Positions 5,812 through 6,693 of a DNA stretch of 6,693 nt are shown piece by piece (position 1 is the first letter of the stretch; each line of letters begins with the position of its first letter). Location of the stretch: NCBI GenBank assembly GCA_041603535.1, contig JBFIEE010000090.1:1-6693 (forward strand), written 5' to 3'. Under the pieces are notes generated by a model, which saw nothing but the letters and a program-made list of their open reading frames with translations, made no database searches and was not told the origin of the DNA. The position numbers and the translations under genes are program-made. This stretch comes from HB2-32-21 sp041603535 (lineage in GTDB: Bacteria > Pseudomonadota > Gammaproteobacteria > Pseudomonadales > Porticoccaceae).

Positions 5812-6693
5812 CTACGCAATCACCAGACCCTTGAAATCACCCGCGTCCCGCCAGTCGCTGAGTATCTTGAAAAATTCAACCGGCCCACCGCCATACTGCC
5901 CACTCAGGAAGCCGTTGCGATTATCGGCTTTACCTTCGTTATTGTAGTAACCGGGTGTGCACTCAATAAAATAGCTCTCGGTCATGTGAGCCAGGCTGTG
6001 AATGGTCTCCACCCAGTCGTCTTCCGCGGCCTGTGTGGCTTCAATGGTTTGAGCATTGTTGTCCATGCCGTGCTTTACCACATGGGCAAGGTGGCTAGCC
6101 TGCTCGTTCAAGCCATGAGGCACGTTGGCGGTAAGGCCGGTCTGGGTAAAGCCGAGAAAGAAAGCATTGGGGAAACCGTGGCTGTACAGACCGTGGAAAG
6201 TAGACAGGCCGTTATCCCATTTATTTCTCAATGAGATACCCCCTCTGCCGATTACGTCGTAGCCTGACTGGCTGGTGTAGTTGGTACCCACCTCGAACCC
6301 AGTGGCAAAAATCAGACAGTCGACTTCGTATTCCTTGCCATCGACGACAACCCCGTTTTCGGTTACTGCGTCGACGCCCTGTCCCCCGGTATCCACCAAC
6401 TGAACATTCGGCCGGTTGTAGGTGTCCAGATATTCATCGTGAAAACAGGGGCGCTTACAGAATTGCCTGAAATACGGCTTTAGCGCCTCTGCAGTAGAGG
6501 GGTCGCTAACGATACTTGCGGCCCGCGCCCTGACCTGCTCCATTTTCTGGAAATCTGCTATTTCAGCCGCCAGCTCCTGTTCCTTCGAAGACATTTTGGT
6601 ATGGTCTACCGTGGCAAGGATGGTTTGTAGTTTCTTAAAGATATCGGTCCAGCCATCGCTGACCAAATCTTCTTCCTGAGGCAGCCCAGTCAC
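5812..6693 (-). CDS. Second Baeyer-Villiger monooxygenase, C-terminal part (5' end beyond window)
   Basis: This frame gives 293 residues, open to the right window edge and ending at TAG 5814-5812. The GTG at the edge is an internal codon: alignment puts it at about residue 314 of the complete BVMO, so some 310 codons with the FAD and NADPH motifs lie outside. Visible are the regulatory/active-site Arg81 (counted from the edge) in FCKRP, the motif D125-x4-ATG (130-132) in VDCLIFATGFEVG, FHGLYSHGFPN, and the conserved end ECTPGYYNNEGK. Over the stretch matching residues 361-560 of the complete enzyme, 141 of 200 positions agree by hand count, with divergence concentrated after residue 460. It is thus an established paralogue, possibly with a different ketone range. 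Its stop lies 122 bases before the BVMO relic and 658 bases before the complete BVMO. Nothing seen here breaks the frame, but whether the whole gene is intact cannot be judged. Confidence 0.92.
   Translation of the reverse strand: MTGLPQEEDLVSDGWTDIFKKLQTILATVDHTKMSSKEQELAAEIADFQKMEQVRARAASIVSDPSTAEALKPYFRQFCKRPCFHDEYLDTYNRPNVQLVDTGGQGVDAVTENGVVVDGKEYEVDCLIFATGFEVGTNYTSQSGYDVIGRGGISLRNKWDNGLSTFHGLYSHGFPNAFFLGFTQTGLTANVPHGLNEQASHLAHVVKHGMDNNAQTIEATQAAEDDWVETIHSLAHMTESYFIECTPGYYNNEGKADNRNGFLSGQYGGGPVEFFKILSDWRDAGDFKGLVIA

Overview
The window looks like chromosomal DNA of a Gram-negative bacterium. It has moderate GC, Shine-Dalgarno sites 6-9 bases before the starts, and tightly packed catabolic enzymes. 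The first protein closely resembles E. coli YajO, and the mix of a class III CoA-transferase, a 3-hydroxyisobutyrate-dehydrogenase-type enzyme and long Baeyer-Villiger monooxygenases (BVMOs) is what I would expect in an environmental, perhaps marine, gammaproteobacterium. The taxonomic placement is inference; there is no rRNA or marker gene here.

Layout. The left half (2-3208) is on the + strand: the 3' part of an aldo/keto reductase gene cut by the window edge, a complete CaiB/BaiF-family CoA-transferase (1021-2241) and a complete beta-hydroxyacid dehydrogenase (2315-3208). They run in one direction with gaps of 104 and 73 bases, so they may be one transcription unit. The unit ends at a perfect 15-bp hairpin with A7/T7 flanks (3230-3263), which can terminate transcription from both sides. 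The right half is on the - strand: a complete 607-residue type I BVMO (3330-5153) and, at the right edge, the C-terminal 293 residues of a second, paralogous BVMO (5812-6693). The two agree at about 70% of positions over a 200-residue stretch counted by hand.

The 658 bases between the two BVMO genes hold the most unusual item. At 5537-5689 (- strand) lies a 51-codon relic of a BVMO gene. It matches residues 68-118 of the complete neighbour without gaps, covers the FAD-binding GGGFGG motif and the GGTWYWN motif, has no start codon and stops at an in-frame TAG where the intact gene has Gln118. It lies downstream of the second BVMO's 3' end, so it is either the remains of a third tandem copy or a displaced piece of the N-terminal half of a neighbour. 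Bases 5168-5536 hold no gene I can support.

How the genes could work together (inference): a BVMO turns a ketone into an ester or lactone. After hydrolysis, the product could be oxidised or reduced by the dehydrogenase and aldo/keto reductase and activated by CoA transfer for beta-oxidation-like breakdown. No hydrolase is visible here, and no substrate can be named from sequence alone. I did not find a clearly new type of biological system; most of the window is recognisable metabolic genes, with the tandem BVMO locus and its relic as the point of interest.
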